NCBI RefSeq assembly: GCF_008011855.1
Contig: NZ_VOUX01000033.1
Coordinates: forward strand, 1-64,000
Direction of reading: 5' to 3'
DNA length: 64,000 nucleotides
DNA from: Serratia bockelmannii
Lineage (GTDB): Bacteria > Pseudomonadota > Gammaproteobacteria > Enterobacterales > Enterobacteriaceae
How positions within the stretch are numbered: the stretch's first letter is position 1; the number at the start of each line of letters is the position of its first letter. Below the pieces are notes generated by a model. The model was not told where the DNA came from. It saw only the letters and a program-made list of their open reading frames with translations, and did not search any database. This document shows positions 54,595 through 63,332 of this stretch, in pieces. A program made the translations under genes and the position numbers.

Positions 54595-55881
54595 ATGCGT
54601 GATTTGTTTCGACAGGAAGCCACGGATCATCAGCGGGCGAAATGGGCGGGTAAGGCTTTATTGATAAACGGCTTGCCTGCCTGGTGCTTTGGTCTTTTAT
54701 CGTTTTTATTTATTCTTGTTTTCCTCTCTTTTCTTATATTCAGTCATTATACACGCCGCATTAATGTTTATGGTGAAATCACCACCTTCCCCCGCTCAGT
54801 CAACGTGTTTGCGCCCCAACAGGGTTTTATCTCGGAACGCTTCGTCGAAGTGGGGGATGTGGTTAAAAAAGGCCAGCGTCTTTATCAGATTGATGTCAGC
54901 CGAGTGACGGATAACGGGAAAGTGAGCGCCAATACGCGCCTGGCGCTTGAAAACCAGTTAAAACATGTCGACAGCATCATTCTTAAGTTGCAAGACAACA
55001 AGCGTATGACGCTGGAAAATCTACGCGCGCAAAAAAAACAGTATGAATTGGCGCATATGCAGTCCAAACAGCTGTTGGATAATGCACGAGAGGGGGTGGC
55101 ATTTGCTCAGGACAACATGCGTTCCTATAAGGAATATCAGCAACGCGGTCTGATTACCAAGGATCAGCTTAGCGGGCAAACCTATTCATTTTATCAACAA
55201 CAAAGTCTGTTCCAAAACCTGCATAGTCAACACATTCAAGAGTCGTTGCAAATTACGAATTTGGAAAGTGACATCGTTACGCGCGCGGCAGATTTCGATA
55301 ACCAAATTTCGCAGTACCAGTTTCAGCGTAATGATTTGCAACGGCAGTTAGCGGAAGCCGATGCCAGCGGCGCATTGATCGTGAACGCCCCAAGCGATGG
55401 CCGCATTGAGTCTCTCAGCGTTACGCCGGGTCAGATGGTCAATAGCGGTGACAGCTTGGTACAGATTATTCCACGTAATGGCGCGATTTATCAGCTAGTC
55501 TTATGGTTGCCGAACACCAGTGTGCCTTATGTTTCAGCGGGGGACGGCATTAACATTCGCTATGACGCTTTCCCTTATGAGAAGTTCGGTCAGTTTCCCG
55601 GCAGAATAGAAAGCATCGCTTATGTACCGGCCTCCATTCAAGAAATGTCAACTTACAGCAGTTCTCCCGTGCATCAACCCAGCGCGCAAACGGCATCTTT
55701 TTACAAGGTGACCGTTTCCCTGGATAAAACGCATGTCAGTTACCAGGGCAAAGCGTTGCAGCTCACTAACGGCATGCGGGCTCAATCCACGCTGTTTCTG
55801 GAAGAAAGGCCTCTATATCAATGGATGTTCTCACCTTTCTACGATATGAAAAACAGCCTGATGGGGCCAATCAATGACTGA
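54595..55881 (+). CDS. CvaA/MchE-like membrane-fusion protein for microcin export
   Basis: This 428-residue HlyD-family protein bridges the inner-membrane transporter and TolC. It has one N-terminal membrane span (about 30-50), a biotinyl-lipoyl-like segment (GFISERFVEVGDVVKKGQRL), a long coiled coil (about 110-260) and a beta domain (DGRIESLSVTPGQMVNSGDS). The C-terminus SPFYDMKNSLMGPIND is nearly the same as that of CvaA, the colicin V exporter. AAGGGATGTC precedes the ATG. It overlaps the next gene by 8 bp. GC content is clearly lower than in the flanking core genes. Confidence 0.93.
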   Translation: MRDLFRQEATDHQRAKWAGKALLINGLPAWCFGLLSFLFILVFLSFLIFSHYTRRINVYGEITTFPRSVNVFAPQQGFISERFVEVGDVVKKGQRLYQIDVSRVTDNGKVSANTRLALENQLKHVDSIILKLQDNKRMTLENLRAQKKQYELAHMQSKQLLDNAREGVAFAQDNMRSYKEYQQRGLITKDQLSGQTYSFYQQQSLFQNLHSQHIQESLQITNLESDIVTRAADFDNQISQYQFQRNDLQRQLAEADASGALIVNAPSDGRIESLSVTPGQMVNSGDSLVQIIPRNGAIYQLVLWLPNTSVPYVSAGDGINIRYDAFPYEKFGQFPGRIESIAYVPASIQEMSTYSSSPVHQPSAQTASFYKVTVSLDKTHVSYQGKALQLTNGMRAQSTLFLEERPLYQWMFSPFYDMKNSLMGPIND

Positions 55882-57973
55882 ATCTTATTTAGACGCGCTA
55901 AAGGGCAAACTCAATTTGTCGCTGCGCCGCAAAGTGCCGCAGATCCTGCAAACTGAAGCCTCGGAATGCGGGCTGGCCAGTTTAGCGATGGTATGCCATT
56001 ACCATGGTTTGCAAATCGATCTGTTTAATCTGCGCAGCCGCTACGGCTTTTCTTCACGCGGGGCGACGCTCTCCGCGTTGATTGACATCGCGAGCGCACT
56101 CAAGCTGCAATCCAGAGCGTTATCGCTGAATATCGATGAGCTTAAAGCGTTGAAAATGCCCTGTATTCTGCATTGGGACATGAAGCATTTCGTGGTGCTT
56201 GTCAGTGTCAGCCGAGGGCGGGCGGTGATCCATGATCCTGCCTTTGGCCGTAAAGTGCTGGAGTTGCATGAACTGTCGCGGCATTTTACCGGCGTAGCGC
56301 TTGAGCTATGGCCAGACAGTGAATTTCAGCCGATCAAACAGCAAAGCAGATTGCGCTTTCGTAAGCTGATGAGCAATGTGCGCGGCCTCAAGGGAGCCTT
56401 GCTAAAGATCTTCTGTCTGTCGATCGTGATTGAAGCGGTTAATCTGCTGTTGCCCGTTGGTACGCAGTTGGTCATGGACCATGTGATTTTGGCCGGCGAT
56501 CATGATCTTTTAGCGCTGATATGTATAGGATTGCTGTTCTTTATTTTATTCCGCACCGGCGTATCCATGTTGCGCTCGTGGATCTCTATCGTCATGGGCG
56601 CGTTGATAGACGTGCAATGGAAGGCGGGAGTGTTTGATCATCTGATGAAATTGCCGCTTTCCTTCTTTGAGAAGCGCAAGTTGGGTGATATTCAATCCCG
56701 TTTCGGCTCATTGGATACGATAAGAGCGACTTTCACTACCAGCATCGTCAGCAGCATTATTGATGGCATCATGTCTGTCGGGGTATTTGTCATGATGCTG
56801 CTCTATGGCGGCTGGTTAGTTTGGGTGGTGCTCGGCTTTACGGCGATATACGTCATTCTCAGGCTGTCGACTTATCAACATTATCGGCAGCTGTCGGAAG
56901 AGCAGTTGGTGAAGGGCGCGCGGGCCGGGTCTCATTTCATGGAGACGTTATATAGCATCAGTACGTTAAAGGCGTTGGGGTTATCTGAAACCCGTTCACA
57001 GTATTGGCTGAATCTAAACGTAGAAACGATCAATGCGGGTATCAAGCTGACCAAGTTAAACATGATGTTTGGCGGTTTGGGGGCGTTTATTGCCACCTGC
57101 GATCAGGTGATCATCCTTTGGCTCGGCGCGGCATTGGTCATAGACAATCAAATGACGATCGGCATGTTTATCGCGTTTAACGCCTACCGTGGGCAGTTCT
57201 CGGAGCGTGCCAGCAGCTTGATCGACATGATGCTTCAGCTGCGAATGTTAAGCTTGCACAATGAAAGGGTGGCGGACATTGTGCTTTCGTCACCGGAACC
57301 GCAAATGCCCGCGCGTCAGCTCTTCACAAAAGGCAACGCCGCAGAGCTTCAGGTGCGGAATCTGCGCTACCAGTATGATCGTTTGGCGAAACCCATTATC
57401 ACGGATTTGAATCTCAGCATTGCCGCGGGAGAAAGCGTGGCGATTGTCGGCCCCTCCGGCGTGGGTAAAACCACATTGATGAAGTTAATGTGTGGGTTGC
57501 TGTCGCCGGATGAAGGGGCCGTGCTGGTCGATGGTATGGATATCAGCAACATTGGCGTTAATAATTATCGCCAATGTATCGCTTGCGTGCTGCAAGATGA
57601 CAAGCTGCTGGCGGGATCTATCGCTGAAAATATTTCAGGATTTGACGCCGAAATGGATCTGAAACGTATCGAGGCGTGCGCACGGCGTTGCAATATGCAT
57701 GATGATATTCAAAACATGCCGATGGGCTACGAAACATTGATCGGCGAATTGGGGGGAAGCCTTTCTGGCGGACAGAAACAGCGTTTATTGATAGCCCGTG
57801 CGCTCTATCGTCGCCCCAGCATTCTGTTTATGGACGAAGCGACCAGCCACCTGGATCTCGATAATGAAACACATATTAACCGCGCTATTTCACAACTGAA
57901 CATTACCCGCGTGATTATTGCGCACCGTCCATCGACGATTGCCTCTGCGGATAGAGTCATTCAACTCGGGTAA
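55874..57973 (+). CDS. CvaB/MchF-like peptidase-containing ABC transporter
   Basis: This bifunctional exporter cleaves double-glycine-type leaders and pumps the peptide. The 699-residue protein has an N-terminal C39 peptidase domain with C32 (TEASECGLASL), H105 (MKHFVVL) and D121 (HDPAFG), the same numbering as CvaB. It then has a six-helix ABC membrane domain and a nucleotide-binding domain (Walker A GPSGVGKTT 528-536, signature LSGGQKQR 632-639, Walker B ILFMDEAT). It overlaps the CvaA-like gene by 8 bp and converges on the microcin genes. TolC is not in the window. Confidence 0.95.
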   Translation: MTESYLDALKGKLNLSLRRKVPQILQTEASECGLASLAMVCHYHGLQIDLFNLRSRYGFSSRGATLSALIDIASALKLQSRALSLNIDELKALKMPCILHWDMKHFVVLVSVSRGRAVIHDPAFGRKVLELHELSRHFTGVALELWPDSEFQPIKQQSRLRFRKLMSNVRGLKGALLKIFCLSIVIEAVNLLLPVGTQLVMDHVILAGDHDLLALICIGLLFFILFRTGVSMLRSWISIVMGALIDVQWKAGVFDHLMKLPLSFFEKRKLGDIQSRFGSLDTIRATFTTSIVSSIIDGIMSVGVFVMMLLYGGWLVWVVLGFTAIYVILRLSTYQHYRQLSEEQLVKGARAGSHFMETLYSISTLKALGLSETRSQYWLNLNVETINAGIKLTKLNMMFGGLGAFIATCDQVIILWLGAALVIDNQMTIGMFIAFNAYRGQFSERASSLIDMMLQLRMLSLHNERVADIVLSSPEPQMPARQLFTKGNAAELQVRNLRYQYDRLAKPIITDLNLSIAAGESVAIVGPSGVGKTTLMKLMCGLLSPDEGAVLVDGMDISNIGVNNYRQCIACVLQDDKLLAGSIAENISGFDAEMDLKRIEACARRCNMHDDIQNMPMGYETLIGELGGSLSGGQKQRLLIARALYRRPSILFMDEATSHLDLDNETHINRAISQLNITRVIIAHRPSTIASADRVIQLG

Positions 57974-58057
57974 CGTCAGCTTCGCTTCACCTGGCTTCTT
58001 CATCTCGACATTTTCGCTACGCCAACCGCGCTGCTCACCCTGTGGTGGGCCCATGAC

Positions 58058-58084
58058 AAAAAGGGTTATCATAACGATAACCCT
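58058..58084 (-). terminator. Terminator of the microcin operon (minus strand)
   Basis: AGGGTTATC (58062-58070) pairs perfectly with GATAACCCT (58076-58084) around ATAAC. On the minus strand five T follow. It lies in the gap between the convergent exporter and microcin genes. Confidence 0.85.
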
Positions 58085-58159
58085 GGCATGAAATGACGCT
58101 TTAGGCGCTGAAGCCAACGTTAACCGGGGAGGTCAGCCGTGTGGCTGGCAGGGCCCCGA

Positions 58160-58447
58160 TCAGTTCGAATCGGTATTGTTGTTGTTCCCCCACATGGTAC
58201 CGCCGCCGTTGCTCCCGCCCCAGGGAATGCCTGATGGGCCAACAGAGCCGGGGGCACGATCGCCGGTGACATAGTTACCGACAGCACCGCCGACAATGGT
58301 GCCGACAACGCCGCCCGCCACGCCACCGATAGAGCCGATGCCACCGCCGATCGCTGCGCCGACCGTTTCCGCGGAAACCGTCAATGTACCGCTGCGATCT
58401 CCTGCACCGGAAATGATTGAACATTCTTCAGAGGTAAGATTGCGCAT
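58160..58447 (-). CDS. Class II microcin-like precursor, 95 aa
   Basis: The leader MRNLTSEECSIISGA (15 residues) has the form of CvaC and MccH47 leaders (MR-x-[LI]T...SG[GA]). Cleavage after Gly-Ala would give an 80-residue mature peptide beginning GDRSG. The mature part has a glycine-rich hydrophobic core (VGAAIGGGIGSIGG and VVGTIVGGAVG), a Gly/Pro/Trp-containing segment (GSVGPSGIPWGG) and an Asn-rich tail ending NNNTDSN. The only cysteine is in the leader. AAGGAGCAAAT precedes the ATG. No close named microcin is recognised; function is inferred from leader, exporter and context. Confidence 0.85.
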   Translation of the reverse strand: MRNLTSEECSIISGAGDRSGTLTVSAETVGAAIGGGIGSIGGVAGGVVGTIVGGAVGNYVTGDRAPGSVGPSGIPWGGSNGGGTMWGNNNNTDSN

Positions 58448-58489
58448 ATTTGCTCCTTAATCATTAAATTTTAAAATAAGCCACGTTTA

Positions 58490-58657
58490 TCATGCCGAGC
58501 GTTGCCCGCGATCGCTATTGAGCAATTTATGCGTGCCGATAACGGCAACGGCGATAAGGGCGTATTTCAAGAAGCGATTGAGGGTGAAATAATCCGCAAT
58601 CGTGCCAGCAACAAGCCCAATTAAAATGGCGAACAATACAATAAGTGACTTTTTCAT
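58490..58657 (-). CDS. Small membrane protein, candidate immunity protein for the 95-aa microcin
   Basis: This 55-residue frame starts MKKSLIVLFAILIGLVAGTI and has two hydrophobic segments (about 4-20 and 29-43) and a basic end. It begins 24 bp after the 86-aa precursor stop and ends 42 bp before the 95-aa precursor start. In E. coli microcin systems (cvi-cvaC, mchI-mchB) a small membrane immunity gene sits directly upstream of its toxin. The ribosome site is weak, so coupling to the upstream gene is likely. The assignment is by position and topology only. Confidence 0.7.
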   Translation of the reverse strand: MKKSLIVLFAILIGLVAGTIADYFTLNRFLKYALIAVAVIGTHKLLNSDRGQRSA

Positions 58658-58681
58658 ATGATGAACACGAATCGTCCTGTA

Positions 58682-58942
58682 TTAGTTACTGTCGGCAGGA
58701 TTGTTCGTCGATGTTTGTTTATTGCCACCCAACATGGATTCCACCATTTTGCCTGCGGTATAGGCGGCACCACCGATAACGGCACCGGCAACAGCGCCTG
58801 GGCCGGCACCGACACCGCCAGCCATGGCGCCGGTCATCGCGCCACCAACAGCGCCGGCCGCGACGGCCCCGCCCAGTTCCGCATAGCTGAAATCCCCAGC
58901 GGCTGCGATAAAGTTCACTTCATTAATCGTAAGTTCTCTCAT
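58682..58942 (-). CDS. Class II microcin-like precursor, 86 aa
   Basis: The leader MRELTINEVNFIAAA (15 residues) parallels the other precursor, with cleavage expected after Ala-Ala to leave a 71-residue peptide beginning GDFSYAELGG. The core is rich in Gly, Ala and Val (GAVGGAMTGAMAGGVGAG), with GxxxG-like packing. The tail reads GGNKQTSTNNPADSN, sharing N-N-x-x-DSN with its partner. AAGGAAGTCGTT precedes ATG 58942. No cysteines are present. Toxin identity is inferred. Confidence 0.85.
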   Translation of the reverse strand: MRELTINEVNFIAAAGDFSYAELGGAVAAGAVGGAMTGAMAGGVGAGPGAVAGAVIGGAAYTAGKMVESMLGGNKQTSTNNPADSN

Positions 58943-58957
58943 AACGACTTCCTTATA

Positions 58958-59143
58958 TTATTGGTTTTTGGTTTTTGCAGTTTTCCGATACCAGAAAAAT
59001 GCCACTAGCAAGGTTGAAAAGATAAAGGATTGAATGATTGTGCTGGTAAACCTCCTGTCTTCGGAAAAAAATAACGAATAAAAAATATCCATGAATGTGT
59101 AGTAAAAGCAGAACAAAAAAATCCAACTGCTGGGTAATTTCAT
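58958..59143 (-). CDS. Small membrane protein, candidate immunity protein for the 86-aa microcin
   Basis: This 61-residue protein has two hydrophobic helices (WIFLFCFYYTFMDIFYSLFF and IIQSFIFSTLLVAFFWY) separated by a charged turn and ending in a basic tail. GAGGCACTG precedes ATG 59143. It ends 15 bp before the 86-aa precursor start and begins 43 bp after the NRPS stop. Position and topology match microcin immunity proteins. No sequence family is recognised. Confidence 0.72.
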   Translation of the reverse strand: MKLPSSWIFLFCFYYTFMDIFYSLFFSEDRRFTSTIIQSFIFSTLLVAFFWYRKTAKTKNQ

Positions 59144-59186
59144 CAGTGCCTCGATAGATTTGATTGGCCAGGGGTATCTTCTCGCG

Positions 59187-62100
59187 TTATTCCAATGATG
59201 TGGACAACGCGCGCAGCATCCGCGTCAGCGCTCGAAGAAGTTGAGCGTTGTTTAAAATGCTGTAATGCGTTTCTGCACAATAATTGAGTTGAACGTCATG
59301 AGAGGATTGCCTCTCCCAGCGTTGTGCAAGATTGGGGTGTTTACGCTGACGTTGCTGGCTGAGCCAAAGCGTCAGCGGTATCGCTATCTGTGGCAGAGGG
59401 CCGGCGTTATTCGTCAGATCAAAGGATTTTTTCAGCGCCCAACAAAAGGCTTCGGCATGTTCCAGCGTGATCTTCTCCGCAAGCACGCTCTGATTCAGCG
59501 CATAGTGCATTTTTATCTCGTTGGCGAAGCTGTCTATCGCGTTCGTTTCTTGATGCCGACACAAATGGCGCGCAATACCGAGAGAGTCGAACAGGCTGAG
59601 GTAACTTTGCGCCACGCTGAAACCTCGATTCACTGAGGGGGGCTGGGCGGGCAAACCGCTGTCGACAAGCACCGCATGCGCAAAGGGCGCGCCTTGTTCC
59701 GTAGCCTGCGCCGCCATATGGACAGCTAATTGGCCGCCCAATGACCAGCCGGCGATAACGGCAGTGTCGCGTTTGGCACGCGGTATGGCCGCCAAATGGG
59801 AGGCGGCCAATCGCTGCAGGGTGAGTGTGTCGTCTGCGCCTGGCGCGGCCAACCCCGGGCTGGCGATGGTGATGATGTTGGCGCAGGCGAAAAGTTGTTT
59901 TGTCCACTTTGCATATTGATGTACCTGGCCACCGGCACCATGCACCAAATACAAGGTGGGCAGAGAGGGGCGATCGGCTGCGCCGGACAACATCGATAAC
60001 GGCAGGGGCGCGTTATCGCGCAGACGCTCGGCAAGTTTATCGAGCTGTGAGTAGCCAAGGATTTCCGCCAGGGTTAATTCCACATTAAGGGCGCGCTTGA
60101 TGTTACCCAAAAACGTAATGCCGGAAAGCGAGCTGCCGCCATTGCTGAAGAAGCTGGCATAGGGGTCGATCTTGTCTGGAGCACAGCCTAACGTATCCGC
60201 CAACAACTCACGTAGCAGCATGAGTTCCGCGGACGCGGCGGGAACAGCATCGCTGGCCTGGCTCCGTTCGGTGCCTGGCGATAGCAAGGTGCGATCCAAT
60301 TTGCCGTTGCGTGAAAGCGGGAAACGTTCAATAAGATGATAGTGGGATGGCGCCATATACGCGGGCAATGCGGCCGTAACCTGCTCGCGTATTCTTTGCT
60401 CCGCCTGGACGCTGGCTTTCCCCGCCTCGGTCAATGTGATATAGGCTTCCAGATACGGTGTGCCGTTCCTGGTTTCATCGCGACAGACGACGCACGCTTC
60501 AGCGACCAGTTCGCTGCTTTTGAGCGCGAATTCGACGTCACCCAATTCGACGCGAAAACCCTGCAGTTTCACCTGTTGGTCTTCGCGGCCGAGGAATTCG
60601 ATGTAACCGCTGCGATGCCAACGGCCACGATCGCCGGTGCGGTACACGCGTTCTCCGGTGGTTGGGAGAAGAACAAAGCTGCCGGCGGTGGTTTGCCTAT
60701 CGCGCCAATACTCGCGGGCAACGCCAACGCCACCGATATAAATGTCGCCGGTAACGCCGAAACCGCACGGCTCGAGTTTTTCATTCAACACCCACATGCT
60801 TTGATTCGGCAATGCGGTTCCATAGGGGATGGCGTTTCTGTAGTGCGTATCTCGTGTAAGTGGATGATAAATTGACCATATTGCCCCTTCGGTGGCACCG
60901 CCAAGGCTGGTGATGGTGGCGTTGGGGCAAAGCCGATGTGCTTCAGCGATCAGCCGCGGAGAGATACGATCGCCGCTCAGCCAGATATGCCGCAGTTGAG
61001 GCAGCGACAGGATGTTTTCTTGTGCGCAGTATTGCACCAGCATTTGCAAGATGGCGGGAACCGAGTTCCAGATGCTGATTTTCCGCTGGCGTATCGCATG
61101 TAGCCATGCTGACGGCTCTTTAGCGTCGTGCGGCGATAACACGGTTACCGATGCGCCGGCTAGCCAACTGCCGAACAGGTCATAGACCGATAAATCGAAG
61201 GCCAGGTCGGCGAGCGCCAATACGTTGTCACGATGTGAAACGTTAAACAGTTGATTCATGGTCAGCAAGGTATTGGTGACGGCGCCGTGTTCCATCGCCA
61301 CGCCTTTTGGCGTGCCTGTCGTCCCCGATGTATAAATGACATAGGCGAGTGCTTCCGCTTCGCCTGATGGGAAGGTTGCTGTGCCTGCGGCAGGGGGAGA
61401 AAACAGCGCCTCCAGGTCCTGAACGCGGGTTGTCTGCGGATAGCGGGCACGATGGTGAGCCCGATTGCTCAAAACCCAGGCGCAACCTGATATTCGCATA
61501 ATGGCCGCTACGCGGGCATCCGGTAATCCTTCGGCCAACGGCAAGTAGGCGCGTCCGGCGAGGATCACGCCGAGCGCCGCAATAGCTTGATGAGCGCCGC
61601 GTGGAAGATCGATGGCGATGAGTGTGCCAGGGGCGGTATGGGCGTTCAGCCAATGCGCCACGAGGCCGGCGTGCCGCAATAGCCGATCGTAATGCCACAC
61701 CTGATCTCCCTCGAACAACGCCGGGCGATCCCCATGCTGGTGGGCAGCGCGTAACAGCCGATCGGAAAGAGGTTGCCGCAAGCATACCGGCATCGCCTGC
61801 CCGACGGAGAGCTGCCGCAATTGCCGGTTATCGGCCATTGGCGCCAGCGAATAGTGGTCGACGGCCCGCGAAGGATCGCAGGCAATTTGCTGCAACAGCA
61901 ATGCGTAAGCTTGCGCCAATCCGTTAATACGCTCCGGCGTAAACAGCTTGGCGTTGTATTGCCACTCCAACTGAATGCCCTCTGCGCCAGAAATTACTTC
62001 CAGAACCAGATCAAACTTGGGCGGCGCATAGCGTCTTGGCAGGGTGTTAACCTGCGCACTGCCAAGATTTAGCTCGTTGCTTTTGCGATGTTGGCAGACG

Positions 62101-63332
62101 AACATGATTTGAAAAATGGGGTGGAACTTGCCGCGCGTGGGCTTGAGTTGTTCAACCAGGTAAGAGAAGGGCAATCCCTGATGTTTGAAAGCGCGCGCAA
62201 ATTTATTGGCGTTCTTTTGCAGCAGCGCGGTGAAACTGTCGTCGCCAGTGATGATAAATTGGTGAGCGATCGTGTTGACGAAGCTGCCAACGGCGTCGTT
62301 TAACGTCGGCTCGTTCCTGTTGGCGATCGGGCTACCGATGACCACGCGATCCGTCGCCGATTCTCTGGCAATCAGTAACGCGAAGGCGGAGTGCAACAGC
62401 GTAAACAGCGTCGTACCGTTATGTTTGGCTAACTGGGCCAGGGCCGGCTGCAGTTCGTTCGTCAGCGATGTTCTGACGATATTCTGTGTTTTGCCTGCCG
62501 CGGTGATGGCGATATCGTATTCAAGCGCGTGTTTTTCCGGCGCACCATCCAGTTCATCGCGCCAAAACGCCATGCTGTCATCGACATTGGCGACGGCGAG
62601 GAAAGGGTCTTCAAGATAGCGGAAAAACGCCTGACCGTTGTCATAATGCCAATGCTCTTCGTACGCTTGATAGTCACGGCTCAGTTCATCCACCAGCAAA
62701 TTGGCCGTCCAGCCGTCGACCACGCAATGGTGGAAGGTCAAGAACAGATAGTGGTGCTGCGCGCTCTTTCTCAAGATCCGGCAGCGCAGGGGATACTCAG
62801 CCGCGAGGTCAAACGGAATCGTACACTGGGCGTTAAGCGCCGCCAGCATATTTTCTTGCTGCTCTTCACTGTTCAGCCTGCTGATGTCCTCGAGGCTGTG
62901 TTCGAAAATGGTTTCATCAGGATGCACGATGTCAACGGTGATGGCTTCACCGTCTAGCCGGTAGCGGCCGCAAAGCGCACCGTGCCGCTTGAGCAGTTTT
63001 TTCAACGCGGCGAGCAAACGCTCGGGTTCAAAGGGCCCCAGGATCTCTTTAGCGATCGGAATGTTATACAGCGGGCTGTTCTTGGTGAAGTTTTCATACA
63101 GCCACAGGTATTGGCCCGCGTAGTGATTGACGGTGTAACAAGGCTTCTCGCCGGTGTGCCGCTCTGAATTGTCTGGCGTACAGACAGATAAAAATGCGGT
63201 AATGTCTTCCTGCACCGCACTGAGTGCGGCGGCGTCAACATGCTCGATGGTTTGGCGTCGAGGCGACAGCTCGCCGAATTTTGCTCCCTGTTTCGCCATT
63301 TCCATCAGATTGATCAAGCCGATGACGCTCAT
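59187..63332 (-). CDS. Terminal NRPS module: docking-C-A-T-TE, predicted cysteine-activating
   Basis: This is a 1381-residue nonribosomal peptide synthetase. Residues 1-50 resemble a TubC-type docking domain. A condensation domain follows with HHCVVDG (201-207), not the DxxxxD of cyclization domains. The adenylation domain has YTSGTTGTPKG (667-677), and the pocket read from D713, L714, Y717, N756, W784, S786, L810, I818, W819 and K1011 is close to the known Cys code DLYNLSLIWK. The carrier serine is S1068 (GGSSL) and the thioesterase serine is S1197 (GWSLGG). The architecture is like EntF, but the pocket differs from Ser. It shares one base with the upstream gene's stop and precedes the microcin genes by 43 bp. 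Confidence 0.9.
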   Translation of the reverse strand: MSVIGLINLMEMAKQGAKFGELSPRRQTIEHVDAAALSAVQEDITAFLSVCTPDNSERHTGEKPCYTVNHYAGQYLWLYENFTKNSPLYNIPIAKEILGPFEPERLLAALKKLLKRHGALCGRYRLDGEAITVDIVHPDETIFEHSLEDISRLNSEEQQENMLAALNAQCTIPFDLAAEYPLRCRILRKSAQHHYLFLTFHHCVVDGWTANLLVDELSRDYQAYEEHWHYDNGQAFFRYLEDPFLAVANVDDSMAFWRDELDGAPEKHALEYDIAITAAGKTQNIVRTSLTNELQPALAQLAKHNGTTLFTLLHSAFALLIARESATDRVVIGSPIANRNEPTLNDAVGSFVNTIAHQFIITGDDSFTALLQKNANKFARAFKHQGLPFSYLVEQLKPTRGKFHPIFQIMFVCQHRKSNELNLGSAQVNTLPRRYAPPKFDLVLEVISGAEGIQLEWQYNAKLFTPERINGLAQAYALLLQQIACDPSRAVDHYSLAPMADNRQLRQLSVGQAMPVCLRQPLSDRLLRAAHQHGDRPALFEGDQVWHYDRLLRHAGLVAHWLNAHTAPGTLIAIDLPRGAHQAIAALGVILAGRAYLPLAEGLPDARVAAIMRISGCAWVLSNRAHHRARYPQTTRVQDLEALFSPPAAGTATFPSGEAEALAYVIYTSGTTGTPKGVAMEHGAVTNTLLTMNQLFNVSHRDNVLALADLAFDLSVYDLFGSWLAGASVTVLSPHDAKEPSAWLHAIRQRKISIWNSVPAILQMLVQYCAQENILSLPQLRHIWLSGDRISPRLIAEAHRLCPNATITSLGGATEGAIWSIYHPLTRDTHYRNAIPYGTALPNQSMWVLNEKLEPCGFGVTGDIYIGGVGVAREYWRDRQTTAGSFVLLPTTGERVYRTGDRGRWHRSGYIEFLGREDQQVKLQGFRVELGDVEFALKSSELVAEACVVCRDETRNGTPYLEAYITLTEAGKASVQAEQRIREQVTAALPAYMAPSHYHLIERFPLSRNGKLDRTLLSPGTERSQASDAVPAASAELMLLRELLADTLGCAPDKIDPYASFFSNGGSSLSGITFLGNIKRALNVELTLAEILGYSQLDKLAERLRDNAPLPLSMLSGAADRPSLPTLYLVHGAGGQVHQYAKWTKQLFACANIITIASPGLAAPGADDTLTLQRLAASHLAAIPRAKRDTAVIAGWSLGGQLAVHMAAQATEQGAPFAHAVLVDSGLPAQPPSVNRGFSVAQSYLSLFDSLGIARHLCRHQETNAIDSFANEIKMHYALNQSVLAEKITLEHAEAFCWALKKSFDLTNNAGPLPQIAIPLTLWLSQQRQRKHPNLAQRWERQSSHDVQLNYCAETHYSILNNAQLLRALTRMLRALSTSLE

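Noticed and set aside
57890-58117. 75-codon minus-strand frame overlapping the 3' end of the exporter gene
   Set aside because: It crosses the operon terminator and resembles neither a microcin nor a membrane protein.
58490-58657. Reading the 55-aa frame as a third microcin precursor
   Set aside because: It lacks an MR-type leader and a cleavage motif; two membrane helices fit immunity better.
59187-63332. Calling the NRPS entF
   Set aside because: The domain order is alike, but the adenylation pocket does not match Ser and there is an extra N-terminal docking segment. No other enterobactin genes are nearby.
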